DNA from: Symploca sp. SIO1C2
Lineage (GTDB): Bacteria > Cyanobacteriota > Cyanobacteriia > Cyanobacteriales > Coleofasciculaceae
Direction of reading: 5' to 3'
Length of the DNA: 64,000 nt
Assembly (NCBI GenBank): GCA_010672925.1
Contig: JAAHFP010000002.1
Span: forward strand, 553,244 to 617,243
The notes below the pieces were generated by a model, which saw only the letters and a program-made list of their open reading frames with translations, ran no database searches and was not told the DNA's origin. Positions 46,013 through 55,358 of the stretch are shown in pieces (positions within the stretch are counted from its first letter, which is position 1; the number at the start of each line of letters is the position of its first letter). The position numbers were made by a program, and so were the translations under genes.

Positions 46013-46916
46013 CAAAGTATATCCCCTACTTCGAGAGCACGACCCATCCTTAGCAGAACATACTTGGAAAAGCCTATTTAACTATCAGTGGTCAAGAGAG
46101 GAAGAATACTGTGGTTATGGATTATTTGACGACCAAGAAGCGGTAGGATTTATCGGGTTGCTTTTCAGTCAGCGAGTAATTGCTGACAAAGTGGAACATT
46201 TCTGTAATCTTACTACCTGGTTCGTTAAAGAGCAATATCGGGATTGTAGCCTATCTATGATGCTACCTATCTTGAGGCTAAAGGATCATACTCTTACAGA
46301 TTTGAGTGCTTCTGATGGGGTAATTCGCATATCCAAACGATTAGGTTTCCAAGAATTAGATTCCAGGGTAAGAATTCTGTTCCCTTCAGGAATATTCGGC
46401 AATATTGTTCTTAGCAACAACTTGCAGCTCACCCAAGATAAGGATACAATTAGTAAGACCCTAAAGAATAATGACCTGCAATTATTTCAAGATCATCTAC
46501 TCTATCCCCATTGCGGTCATTTATTAGCTTACAATAGTAGTGGGTATTGCTACATAATTTATACTGTAGTTAAAAACTACAAGTTATCCCACTGCTATAT
46601 TCAATATATCAGTAACCCAGAGCTATTCTCTAAATCTAGCCTGAGCATTAGAGCTAAAATTGCCAAAGCTGGTCAGACTCCAATTGTTGTTGTAGATTCC
46701 AGGATAGTTCGCGGGCTCAAATTGCTCTTTAGTTACGAATTACCCTTACAGTTGACCAAGCTTTATAAATCAAACAGTCTGAGAGCAGAGCAGATTGATA
46801 ATCTGTACTCAGAACTGATGTTGCTGAATTTCAGCACTTTACCCAAAAGCTTTAGAGAGTTGTGGCGTGAAATGAATTTGCGGTCTCGTTTGCGGCAGTT
46901 TATTTTAGGCAAATAG
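45975..46916 (+). CDS. GNAT-like acyltransferase
   Basis: A 313-residue protein with an N-terminal GNAT-type fold (YGLFDDQEAVGFIGLLFSQRV, WFVKEQYRDCSLSMMLPIL). Family identity is by pattern only, since the acetyl-CoA P-loop is poorly matched. The frame is open from 45906, but the ATG at 45975 gives a sensible start; it overlaps the GT2 by 38 bases. Likely to modify an amino sugar made with the DegT enzyme upstream. Confidence 0.6.
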   Translation: MISVQKLDTSSFDKVYPLLREHDPSLAEHTWKSLFNYQWSREEEYCGYGLFDDQEAVGFIGLLFSQRVIADKVEHFCNLTTWFVKEQYRDCSLSMMLPILRLKDHTLTDLSASDGVIRISKRLGFQELDSRVRILFPSGIFGNIVLSNNLQLTQDKDTISKTLKNNDLQLFQDHLLYPHCGHLLAYNSSGYCYIIYTVVKNYKLSHCYIQYISNPELFSKSSLSIRAKIAKAGQTPIVVVDSRIVRGLKLLFSYELPLQLTKLYKSNSLRAEQIDNLYSELMLLNFSTLPKSFRELWREMNLRSRLRQFILGK

Positions 46917-47070
46917 ACTATTTTTATAGAGTAAAGATAATGCCTCTAAATAAGAATAGGACAACTATTAAATAATTTTTATCTGACTTAAAGTAAACAT
47001 CATACTATATATAGTCAGCATCATCAGGGAAGCATCGATTGTAACCATACCTAATTAAAGTATTTAAGCC

Positions 47071-47337
47071 ATGACCACTGAAACCAAAGAAATCGGCAGC
47101 CAAATTAAGCAATTTATCTTAGATACCTTCCCTCGTGCCCGTCAACAATCATTGGTTGAAGATGATGCTCTTTTAGGTAGTAACCTAGTTGACTCTCTAG
47201 GAGTTTTAGAGCTAGTCACTTTTGTCGAATCAGAATTTGGTATCACGGTTTGTGATGACGAACTTTTGCCAGAAAATTTTCAGACTATCCAGTGTATTAC
47301 CAATTTTGTTAAAGGCAAGCTTGAAACAAGCGCCTAA
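47071..47337 (+). CDS. Acyl carrier protein
   Basis: An 88-residue acidic carrier protein. Ser42 in NLVDSLGVLELV is the expected 4'-phosphopantetheine site, with helices on each side. It differs from fatty-acid ACP (no DSLDTVELV) and is the kind of stand-alone carrier that accompanies an AMP-forming ligase. The ligase gene lies 364 bases downstream, followed directly by a PLP decarboxylase. Confidence 0.88.
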   Translation: MTTETKEIGSQIKQFILDTFPRARQQSLVEDDALLGSNLVDSLGVLELVTFVESEFGITVCDDELLPENFQTIQCITNFVKGKLETSA

Positions 47338-47701
47338 CGGCGAATTCAAAATTTGCCTCGCTTTGCTCACCATGCTACGCAAACAAAATTCAAAATTGAT
47401 GAATCGCCGAAAAAGAAGGTTAGAAACTAGTCATATCAAGGAATTTAGCAATCCTGCTGCTATTTCTAGTTTCTGAAGAGTAATAAGTGCCTAACGGCGC
47501 AGGCAACAGCTCATCTGGCAACAGGCAACAGGATGTAATTAAACGGCGAAAAAGAAGATGACCAAACAAGTCAGTTTCCCTTATAACCTCCTGCCTACTG
47601 CCTCCTGCCTCCTGCCTCCTGCCTTCTTCCTATAAGCCTGTGGGTGAGCATTTACATTCTCAAGTCTTGTCTCATTCATTGAACAGTTAGATCTAAAAAT
47701 T
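47338..47701. repeat. Repeat-filled spacer between carrier and ligase genes
   Basis: This 364-base spacer holds no gene. It has two copies of a GGCGAAAAAGAAG-type repeat (about 47403-47416 and 47544-47556, seen again at 51690 and 55209), the ATGCTACGCAAACAAAATTC element near 47370, a GGCAACAGGCAACAGG stretch, and a CCTGCCTCCTGCCT array at 47588-47630. Confidence 0.75.
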
Positions 47702-49273
47702 ATGGATTTCCTGATTCATCATCTATTACGCAGCAGTGCCCTGAACTATCCTGAAAAAGAGGCATTAGTCCACGGAGAGCAGCGCTTGTCCTACGCAGAA
47801 GTTGCTAAACAAACTGCGGGTCTGGCTTATGGCTTGCGCAAGATTGGTCTTCAACGGGGCGATCGCATCGGTATTTATCTTGAGCCCTCAGTACCTCAGG
47901 TTCTTTCCATCTTCGGTATTTCCCAAGCAGGGGGAGTTTTCGTTCCCATCAACACTCTCTTGTTTCCGGAGCAGGTAGCTCATATTGCTAGCGACTGCCG
48001 GATGAAGGGATTGATCACAACTAATAGTAAACTATCATCCTTAGCCCCTGCCCTTAAAGAACTCTCATCTCTAGAGTTCTTGGTAGTGTTACCGGATGCA
48101 GAACCTGCAAACCTCGCTATTCCTAGCCATAATTTCGAGGACTTGTGCCAACTGCTGCCCCCAGAAACATGGGCTGACGTCAGCATAGAAGTGGATTTAG
48201 CAGCTCTCCTTTACACCTCTGGCTCAACGGGGAAACCCAAAGGAGTAATGCTCAATCACGCCCAAATTATAGCGGGAAGTTCCATTGTTTCCAACTACCT
48301 CAGTATTACCGCTGCTGACCGAATTTTAGCAGTTCTGCCCTTCAGTTTCGATGCGGGTCTCAACCAACTAATAACCGCTTTCGAGCAAGGCAGCACCATA
48401 GTTTTGATGACATTTTCCTTTGCCAGGGAAATTACCCAAATGCTCTTGAAAGAGGAGATTACGGCTCTAGCAGGAGTGCCTACTCTTTGGAGTCTGCTGA
48501 GTCGTCCCAGTTCATCAATCCATAAGCATCAGTTTCCCCATTTACGTTATATCACCAACACCGGTGGAGCCATGCCACAAAATGTACTGGCATCCCTTCG
48601 TGAGCTCCTACCGACAACTCAGATCTTCCTGATGTATGGACTGACTGAGGCATTCCGTTCAACCTATTTACCACCAACAGAATTAGACCGTCGCCCCACT
48701 TCCATCGGCAAAGCTATCCCCAATACAGAAATTCTGGTAGTCAACGAGCAGGGTAAACTCTGCCAACCAGGAGAAGTCGGTGAGTTGGTACATCGGGGAC
48801 CAACGGTTTCCATGGGCTACTGGGGAAAGCCGGACCTCACTGCTCATCGTCTGCGCCCCCATCCTCTAGTGGAACCAGAACTGATGAATGGAGAAAAGGT
48901 CTGTTATTCCGGTGACTTGGTTAAAACCGATGAGGAAGGATTCCTCTATTTTGTGAGTCGCCGCGACACCATGATTAAATCTTCCGGATTCCGCATTAGT
49001 CCCACCGAAGTGGAGGAAGTGCTGATGCAGAGTGGTTTCTTACAAGGAGCAGCAGTAATTGCCATCCCCGATGAGGTATTAGGACAGGCGATCAAGGCAT
49101 TGGTGGTGGCGAAGGAAGAGGTAAGTCTTGATACTGATGCCCTGCTGACATTCTGTCGAGAGCAATCACCCCATTATATGGTGCCGAAGGTAGTAGAGGT
49201 TCTTGATGAGTTACCGAAGACCACCAGCGGCAAAGTAGACTACCCAGCACTAAGGAGGCGAGAAAAGAGTTAA
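47702..49273 (+). CDS. AMP-forming acyl-CoA/ACP ligase, exosortase A system-associated type
   Basis: A 523-residue ANL-family adenylating enzyme. Core motifs: LLYTSGSTGKPKGVM (P-loop), YGLTEAFRSTYLPP, YSGDLVKTDEEGFLYFVSRRD and the C-terminal catalytic Lys511 in TTSGKVDY. Together with the carrier protein and the next-door PLP decarboxylase it matches the gene pair called exosortase A-associated ligase and decarboxylase in EPS loci. The acid it activates is unknown. Only two bases separate it from the decarboxylase. Confidence 0.88.
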   Translation: MDFLIHHLLRSSALNYPEKEALVHGEQRLSYAEVAKQTAGLAYGLRKIGLQRGDRIGIYLEPSVPQVLSIFGISQAGGVFVPINTLLFPEQVAHIASDCRMKGLITTNSKLSSLAPALKELSSLEFLVVLPDAEPANLAIPSHNFEDLCQLLPPETWADVSIEVDLAALLYTSGSTGKPKGVMLNHAQIIAGSSIVSNYLSITAADRILAVLPFSFDAGLNQLITAFEQGSTIVLMTFSFAREITQMLLKEEITALAGVPTLWSLLSRPSSSIHKHQFPHLRYITNTGGAMPQNVLASLRELLPTTQIFLMYGLTEAFRSTYLPPTELDRRPTSIGKAIPNTEILVVNEQGKLCQPGEVGELVHRGPTVSMGYWGKPDLTAHRLRPHPLVEPELMNGEKVCYSGDLVKTDEEGFLYFVSRRDTMIKSSGFRISPTEVEEVLMQSGFLQGAAVIAIPDEVLGQAIKALVVAKEEVSLDTDALLTFCREQSPHYMVPKVVEVLDELPKTTSGKVDYPALRRREKS

Positions 49274-49275
49274 AC

Positions 49276-50553
49276 ATGGATCAAGTACAAAACCTAGTCA
49301 GCCAGTATTTTGGCGCATCGGATAGAGAACTTCATCTTGGTGGAATACCAGTCGGTAATATCGCTGCGGAATATGGAACTCCTCTATTTGTCTACGATTC
49401 TCAAGTACTAGACCAGAAATGGAATCTGCTGCGCAAAGCTTTACCACCAGAGTTTGCCATTAGCTACTCGGTTAAGGCTAACCCCAACCCTGCTATCCTC
49501 AAGTTTTTCTTGGATAGGGGAGGTGGTTTAGAAATTGCCTCCGCAGGGGAGTTTCATCGGGCTCTCAGTGTTGGATGTCCACCAGAGCAAATTTTGTTTG
49601 CTGGACCTGGTAAGACCCCAGCGGAATTAGAACTAGTTCTCAGCAAAGGTATCGGCGAAATTCATATCGAGTCACTCCTAGAAGCTCAAAGAATCAGCGC
49701 CATCAGCAGCCAACTAGGTGTGCCAGCGAAAGTTGCCGTGCGTGTTAACCCTACCGGAGATGCTCAGGGGGGCGCAATGCGTATGGGAGGTAAGCCGCTA
49801 CCTTTTGGGGTGGATGAGGAAACTCTGGACGATGTGCTAGATCAGATCTTACCGGATAAATTCCTTGACTTCCAGGGACTTCACCTATTTACTGGAACCC
49901 AAATTCTAGATTACGAGATTTTAGTTGATCAATACCGCAAAGGGCTAGAAATTGCAAAACGAGTTGCCCAAAGGCTAGGGCATCCCCTCAACACCATAGA
50001 TTTTGGGGGAGGTTTGGGTATTCCTTACTTTGCTCAAGACCAGGAGCTCAATATGGAAAAACTCCGAGAAGAGTTAGCGGTGTTGATGACACAAATCAAA
50101 AATGAACCGCTTTTGGCTGGAACCAAGTTAATGGTAGAACCTGGTCGCTACCTGGTGGGAGAAGGTGGTGTCTACGTTACACGGATTAATGATATCAAAG
50201 TCTCCCGTGGCAAGAAATTCCTGATCGTTGATGGTGGAATGCATCATCACCTGGCTGCTTCAGGAAATCTGGGTCAGACAATTAAGCGTAATTACCCAGT
50301 CGCACTGCTGAACAAGCTCACTGATACTCCAGAAGAAACTGTTGATGTAGTTGGTCCCCTCTGCACCCCATTAGATGTTCTCGCTAGGAGAATCACACTG
50401 CCTCAAGCTGAAGTAGGTGATTTAGTTGGAGTCTTCCAATCTGGAGGTTATGCACGTAGCGCTAGTCCTTTAGGATTTCTAAGTCATGCAACACCTCCTG
50501 AAGTTTGGGTTGAAAGAGGACAAGCTTACTTGATTAGTGAACGTGGTAGCTGA
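49276..50553 (+). CDS. PLP-dependent decarboxylase, exosortase A system-associated type
   Basis: A 425-residue fold III (alanine racemase-like) decarboxylase related to diaminopimelate and ornithine decarboxylases. PLP lysine Lys67 is in YSVKANPNP; IDFGGGLGIPYF, MVEPGRYLVGEGGVYV and GPLCTPLDVLAR are the other family sites. Two bases after the ligase gene. It may decarboxylate a free or carrier-bound amino acid to yield an amine for the polymer. The substrate cannot be read. Confidence 0.88.
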   Translation: MDQVQNLVSQYFGASDRELHLGGIPVGNIAAEYGTPLFVYDSQVLDQKWNLLRKALPPEFAISYSVKANPNPAILKFFLDRGGGLEIASAGEFHRALSVGCPPEQILFAGPGKTPAELELVLSKGIGEIHIESLLEAQRISAISSQLGVPAKVAVRVNPTGDAQGGAMRMGGKPLPFGVDEETLDDVLDQILPDKFLDFQGLHLFTGTQILDYEILVDQYRKGLEIAKRVAQRLGHPLNTIDFGGGLGIPYFAQDQELNMEKLREELAVLMTQIKNEPLLAGTKLMVEPGRYLVGEGGVYVTRINDIKVSRGKKFLIVDGGMHHHLAASGNLGQTIKRNYPVALLNKLTDTPEETVDVVGPLCTPLDVLARRITLPQAEVGDLVGVFQSGGYARSASPLGFLSHATPPEVWVERGQAYLISERGS

Positions 50554-50555
50554 AG

Positions 50556-50600
50556 AGAATTAAGAATTGAGAATTGAGAATTGAGAATTGGGAATTGAGG
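50556..50600. repeat. AGAATTG tandem repeat carrying a ribosome binding site
   Basis: About five units of AGAATTGAG in the spacer after the decarboxylase. The last unit runs into GAGGAGG at 50597-50603, 7 bases before the deacetylase ATG, which is an unusually strong Shine-Dalgarno for this locus. Confidence 0.8.
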
Positions 50601-50610
50601 AGGTCAAAAT

Positions 50611-51645
50611 ATGAAACCATCTTTAATTGCTAGAGTTAATCGACGTGTTAAGCGGGTACGGAAAAAGTTTGCCCAGAAAAGCTTGATCCTGATGTATCAC
50701 CGTGTTGCGGAGAAGGATGTGGATCCTTGGTCATTGTGTGTGACACCGGAACATTTTGCACAACATCTAGAAGCTATCAACAAACATGCTCACCCTATTA
50801 GTCTTAGGGAATTAGCTCAAGCACATCAGGAAGGAAAAGTTCCCCAGGGAGCTGTGGCTATCACCTTCGATGATGGTTATGCCAATAATCTTCACCAAGC
50901 TAAACCCTTGCTAGAGCGTTATGGTGTTCCAGGCACAGTCTTTGTTAGCAGTGGATATCTTAATAGTCACCGAGAGTTTTGGTGGGATGAACTGGATCGA
51001 GTCTTGCTGCAACCAGGTAGATTACCGGAAAAACTATCCTTAAATATTAACGGTAGCACTCACCAGTGGGAGTTAGGAGCAGCCGTTGATTACAGCGAAG
51101 AGGAACATCAACGGGATTATGCCCGCCAAGCCTGGGGAGCTCAGCCTGGAACTAGGCTTTTTTTCTATCACTCAGTTTGGCAACTGTTGCAACCTTTACC
51201 AGAGCAACACCGGTATCAAGCAATGGATGAAATCCTAACTTGGGCGGAAGCTGAACCGGTAGCTCGCGAAACTCACCGTTCCCTTTTCCCGGAAGAAGTC
51301 CATACCTTAGAGCAAGGGGGAGTGGTAGAAGTCGGGGCTCATACAGTAAATCACCCCTTGCTATCTGCTCACTCAACAGTACTGCAACAAGATGAAATCA
51401 AGCAAAGCAAAGTCGATTTAGAGAAGCTTTTAGGGCATCCAGTCAAAACTTTCGCTTATCCATATGGTGCTTACACCAAAGAAACTGTTCCCCTGGTGGA
51501 GGAAGCAGGATTTGTCTGTGCCTGCTCTACCGTTGAAGATACAGTTTGGCGAGAGAGCGATCGCTTTGAGTTACCGCGCTTTGATGCAATCAACTGGGAT
51601 GGGAAAGAGTTTGAACAGCGGTTGTTGAGTTGGTTAAACAGTTAA
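50611..51645 (+). CDS. Polysaccharide deacetylase (CE4/NodB)
   Basis: A 344-residue metal-dependent deacetylase. The metal triad is Asp88 in ITFDDGY with His244 and His248 in GAHTVNHPLL; Asp87 is the likely base, and AYPYGAYTKET is the NodB motif 4. It would remove N-acetyl groups from the EPS or its precursor. Polysaccharide deacetylases also recur in exosortase A-type loci. Strong ribosome binding site as noted. No signal peptide is evident, so it probably acts in the cytoplasm. Confidence 0.88.
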   Translation: MKPSLIARVNRRVKRVRKKFAQKSLILMYHRVAEKDVDPWSLCVTPEHFAQHLEAINKHAHPISLRELAQAHQEGKVPQGAVAITFDDGYANNLHQAKPLLERYGVPGTVFVSSGYLNSHREFWWDELDRVLLQPGRLPEKLSLNINGSTHQWELGAAVDYSEEEHQRDYARQAWGAQPGTRLFFYHSVWQLLQPLPEQHRYQAMDEILTWAEAEPVARETHRSLFPEEVHTLEQGGVVEVGAHTVNHPLLSAHSTVLQQDEIKQSKVDLEKLLGHPVKTFAYPYGAYTKETVPLVEEAGFVCACSTVEDTVWRESDRFELPRFDAINWDGKEFEQRLLSWLNS

Positions 51646-51817
51646 ATAGGGCTTGCTGTAATTTTTTCATTGCAGGCAACAGGGTAAAAATACACGCATA
51701 AAAAGAAGATATAAACAAGTAAAATCATCTTCCCTTCTGCCTTCTGCCTTCTGCCCTCTGCCTTGTTTCTTAAAAGTAATAAGAAAAAATATAAATTACC
51801 ATTAGGAGTTTAATAAA

Positions 51818-52810
51818 ATGAGTGAAAAACCATTAATTTCTGCTGTCATCATCTTTTTAAATGAAGAGAAATTCATTCAAGAAGCGATCGACAGTGTATT
51901 TGCCCAAACCTATGATAATTGGGAACTGTTATTAGTGGACGATGGCTCTACTGATCAGAGTGCTCAAATTGCCCAACGCTGTGCAGAGCAATATCCAGAA
52001 AAGGTACGTTATATAGAACACCCCAATCATGCTAATCGAGGCATGAGTGCTTCCCGAAATCTCGGTGTTCGCAGTGCTAAAGGCAAATATATTTCTTACT
52101 TAGATGGCGATGATGTTTGGTTACCAAATAAGCTAGAAGAACAGTTAGATATTTTGAACTCACAACCTGAGGCGGTGATGGTTTTCGGCCCACTTCAGTT
52201 GTGGTATAGCTGGGCAGGAAACCCGGAAGATGTTGAGCGTGAACGTCTATATGGAGTTGATCGCACTGGAGTACATCCCTATAGCGACACTTTAGTCAAG
52301 GCACCCAAATTGCTGAGTCTCATGTTGCGAGATGAAGAATTTATACCAAGTAGTATCCTAGTAGAACGTGAGGTGATCGAACGTGTAGGTGGCTACGAAG
52401 ATGTCTTTCGGGCAGGTTATTCCGATGCAGTTATTTTTGTGAAAATGTGTCTCACCTTCGCTGTGTTTGTATCTGGAAAGTCCTGGTATAAATATCGGAA
52501 GCATCCCAACTCCTCCACTTATATATCGGCAATTAGAGGAGAAGAGGATACTGAACGAATATTTTATTTGAGCTGGATTGAGGAGTATTTTTCTAAACAA
52601 GGGGTCAAGAATGCTGAAGTTTGGCAGGCACTACGGGCAGCATTTTTTCCCTATCGTCATCCTCGATTGTACCGTTTGTTAGAAATTTACCGACATCCCA
52701 TCAGGTCGATCAAACTGCTAGTGAAGCTGATAGGAAGGCTGATATTGCCGGTTTCTGTACGCTGCTGGCTAAAGACTCAATGGCAAAGGAATAAATATAG
52801 TCCTTCCTAG
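51818..52810 (+). CDS. Glycosyltransferase family 2 (GT-A), paralogue 1
   Basis: A 330-residue GT-A enzyme: LISAVIIFLNEEKFIQEAID, LVDDGSTDQSAQIA, and the metal site YLDGDDVW. TYDNWELLLVDDGS and NRGMSASRNLG are shared with the 54228-55166 gene, so the two are paralogues. No Wzz-type or membrane part. An AGGAG sequence lies before the ATG. Confidence 0.9.
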   Translation: MSEKPLISAVIIFLNEEKFIQEAIDSVFAQTYDNWELLLVDDGSTDQSAQIAQRCAEQYPEKVRYIEHPNHANRGMSASRNLGVRSAKGKYISYLDGDDVWLPNKLEEQLDILNSQPEAVMVFGPLQLWYSWAGNPEDVERERLYGVDRTGVHPYSDTLVKAPKLLSLMLRDEEFIPSSILVEREVIERVGGYEDVFRAGYSDAVIFVKMCLTFAVFVSGKSWYKYRKHPNSSTYISAIRGEEDTERIFYLSWIEEYFSKQGVKNAEVWQALRAAFFPYRHPRLYRLLEIYRHPIRSIKLLVKLIGRLILPVSVRCWLKTQWQRNKYSPS

Positions 52811-52817
52811 TCTGAAA

Positions 52818-53071
52818 AGAGACGCGGGGACGCGGGGATGCGGAGACGCGGAGAAAGAGAGATGTTCATTCATGATGATGACTAAAGTTAAGGTAAAACC
52901 GAAGAATTTAGTCCATTTTAATGGACTTAAGCTATTAGCCTTGGATTTGAATCCAAGGTGAGTTAGGGAATCCAGCTAGTCAGTTATATCTAGGCTTCAG
53001 TTGACACAAATGCCTCTTATTCCCCTCCTTGGAGGGGTTAGGGGTGGGTTCTGCCTCCTGCCTCCTGCCTT
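52818..53071. repeat. Repeats in the spacer before the epimerase gene
   Basis: Three things are seen: a GACGCGGGGAC/GCGGAGACGCGGAG array at 52820-52853, a perfect hairpin CCTTGGATTTGAATCCAAGG near 52939-52958, and the CCTCCTTGGAGGGGTTAGGG repeat at 53024-53050 followed by TGCCTCCTGCCTCC. No gene is present. Confidence 0.75.
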
Positions 53072-53104
53072 CTTACTTACAAACCTTACTAATAATTTAA
53101 CGTT

Positions 53105-54043
53105 ATGCATTTTATTGTTACCGGAGGAGCTGGATTTATTGGCTCTCATGTCACAGAACAGTTGCTCTCCGAAGATCATTATGTCACTGTAGTTGACAAC
53201 CTCACCACTGGTAACCTCAACAACCTACCGGAACATCCTCGCCTTAAATTCCTGGAAAAAGACATACTTGCCTGTCAGCCAGAAGACTTCAGTAAACCAA
53301 TTGACGGTATTGCTCATTTAGCGGCAACTCCATCAGTTACCGAATCTTGGTTGCAGCCTCTAGCAGCTCATCATAATAATCTCTCAGCAACCATAGCAGT
53401 TATTGAACTGTGCCAAGCCTTAGAAATTCCTCGGTTAGTCTTCACTAGTTCAGCAGCAGTGTATGGCAATCCTGTTCAACTCCCCATCACCGAAACTCAC
53501 CCAACCTCTCCCATTTCTCCCTATGGTTTACAAAAGCTGGTAAGTGAGCAATATGCTAGCTTATTTGCCCAACAATTCGGTTTTTCCATGGTGGCATTAC
53601 GCCTATTTAATGTCTTTGGCCCTCGACAAGCTCCTAACTCCCAATATTCTGGGGTAATCTCGATCTTTGTTAATGCCATGCGACAAGGATTACCAATCAC
53701 AATTTATGGAGATGGGACTCAGACCAGGGACTTTGTTTATGTGAAGAATGTAGCCAATGCTTTTGCTAAAGCTTTAATAACTTCCCTGACTTCTGGTTCC
53801 TGCATCGTTGCTAATGTAGGTACAGGTAAATCAATTTCTTTAGTTGAGCTAGTTGATATTCTCAAAACTTGCTTTCCTCAGTGGCAATCTGAACTGAAAT
53901 TTGCCCCTGCCCGCCCAGGAGATATTAAAGATTCCCAAGCTGATATCTCCAATGCATCGACTCATTTAGATTTTACATCTCAGTGGTCAGTAGAGTCAGG
54001 TTTACAGTATTTAATTGAATCCTTAGACCCCGTTAAGGGGTAA
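53105..54043 (+). CDS. NAD-dependent sugar epimerase/dehydratase (GalE-like)
   Basis: A 312-residue short-chain dehydrogenase-type enzyme acting on nucleotide sugars. The NAD-binding GGAGFIGSH is at residues 7-15; TSSAAVYGN and Tyr140-x3-Lys144 (YGLQK) form the catalytic triad. The end region RPGDIKDSQADIS is that of UDP-glucose or UDP-GlcNAc 4-epimerases. Which sugar it uses is not readable. The ATG at 53105 begins the conserved MHFIVTGGAGF. Confidence 0.88.
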   Translation: MHFIVTGGAGFIGSHVTEQLLSEDHYVTVVDNLTTGNLNNLPEHPRLKFLEKDILACQPEDFSKPIDGIAHLAATPSVTESWLQPLAAHHNNLSATIAVIELCQALEIPRLVFTSSAAVYGNPVQLPITETHPTSPISPYGLQKLVSEQYASLFAQQFGFSMVALRLFNVFGPRQAPNSQYSGVISIFVNAMRQGLPITIYGDGTQTRDFVYVKNVANAFAKALITSLTSGSCIVANVGTGKSISLVELVDILKTCFPQWQSELKFAPARPGDIKDSQADISNASTHLDFTSQWSVESGLQYLIESLDPVKG

Positions 54044-54227
54044 ATGGCGCACTAAGATAAGCCAAAAAACTCTTCAAGGGGTGTGGGAAGAGGGGGAAGA
54101 AAGGGGAGTGTGGGTTTCAAGTATAGGAGGATTCTCTTCTCCTCACACCTCCCAAACCTGTAACAGCTATTTTTTAACAAATAATTTTAAATTTTGCAGA
54201 AAACTTTGATGTAACCCTAAAAGTGCA

Positions 54228-55166
54228 ATGAATCAAAAACCACTGATTTCTGGCATCATGATCTTCTTCAATCCAGGTAAGTTTATTGAAGAAGCGATCG
54301 CTAGCGTAGTAGACCAAACCTATGATAACTGGGAACTGTTGCTAGTAGATGATGGTTCTAGCGATGAGAGCACAGCGATTGCCTTAGAGTATGCCCAAAA
54401 ATACCCAGACAAAATACGCTATCTAGAGCATGAGGGTCACCAAAATCGGGGCATGAGTGCAACTCGCAATCTAGGTATTCGCAATGCTCAAGGTGAGTAC
54501 CTTGCCTTCTTGGATTCTGATGACGTCTGGTTTCCACGCAAACTAGAAGAACAACTAGCAATTCTGGAAGCACACCCTTCAGCAGCTCTAGTTTTCGGTC
54601 CTGTTCAATGGTGGTACAGCTGGACAGGGGAGCCGGAGGATCTTCAACGTGACTTTGTCACCACGTTTAGTTTCCAGCCGGATATTCTGATGCAGCCGCC
54701 AAAATTCATGGCTCGTCTATTGAAAAAGCCCACTGTAACTATTGTCAATAGCCTAGTACGACGCCAGGTTTTAGACGATGCAGGAGGATTTGAGGAAAGC
54801 TTCCATGGCATGTTCGAGGATCAAGCCATTTTCGCTAAAATCTGCTTGAATAAACCCATTTTCATCGCTAGTGCATGTTGGTACAAGTGGCGACAGCATC
54901 CTAGTTCCTGCTGTGCTGTTGCGGCGGCAGGAAAAGAAAAGCATGATCAAGAGCGCTTAGTTTTCTTTGAGTGGCTAGAAGAATACATGGCTCAACAAGG
55001 TATTAAGGATGGCGAGGTACGGAGAGCTCTCGGAGAGCGGCTATTGCCCTATCGCAATCCCTTTTTGAACCGTATGTTGGGACGTACAAGACGCCTTATG
55101 TATTACCTACAAGAATTGTGGAAGTGGACATTGCGTTGGACATTACCTGTTTTTGTTCGCGACTAA
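54228..55166 (+). CDS. Glycosyltransferase family 2 (GT-A), paralogue 2
   Basis: A 312-residue GT-A enzyme: LISGIMIFFNPGKFIEEAIA, LVDDGSSDESTAIA and the metal site FLDSDDVW. It is a paralogue of the 51818 gene; both have PxxWWYSW-like or LWYSW stretches after FGP. The shared middle and C-terminal halves suggest duplication with later change of acceptor. Confidence 0.9.
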   Translation: MNQKPLISGIMIFFNPGKFIEEAIASVVDQTYDNWELLLVDDGSSDESTAIALEYAQKYPDKIRYLEHEGHQNRGMSATRNLGIRNAQGEYLAFLDSDDVWFPRKLEEQLAILEAHPSAALVFGPVQWWYSWTGEPEDLQRDFVTTFSFQPDILMQPPKFMARLLKKPTVTIVNSLVRRQVLDDAGGFEESFHGMFEDQAIFAKICLNKPIFIASACWYKWRQHPSSCCAVAAAGKEKHDQERLVFFEWLEEYMAQQGIKDGEVRRALGERLLPYRNPFLNRMLGRTRRLMYYLQELWKWTLRWTLPVFVRD

Positions 55167-55167
55167 G

Positions 55168-55357
55168 TAAGGGGAATGGGGAATAGGGAATAGGACAAAA
55201 TTCCACGTCGAAAAAGAAGATTAGAAACAAATTAGCTTCCCTTGAAACTTCTTGTCCCCCTCCTGGGAGGGGTTAGGGGTGGGTTCTGCCTCCTGCCTTT
55301 TACTAACAAATGACAAACAACCAATAACAAACAACAAACAACAAATAACAAATGACA
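55168..55357. repeat. Repeat-filled spacer before the 55359 gene
   Basis: The 192-base spacer is made of repeats: GGGGAATGGGGAATAGGGAA at 55170-55190, the GTCGAAAAAGAAGATTAGAA repeat at 55207-55226, the CCTCCTGGGAGGGGTTAGGG repeat at 55259-55278 with TGCCTCCTGCC, and an AACAAACAAC array from 55310 to the start codon. The ATG lies directly after the array, without a clear ribosome binding site. Confidence 0.78.
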
Positions 55358-55358
55358 A

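Noticed and set aside
47222-47476. Open frame overlapping the carrier protein gene
   Set aside because: Different frame from the ACP, and its 3' half is made of spacer repeats; no family resemblance.
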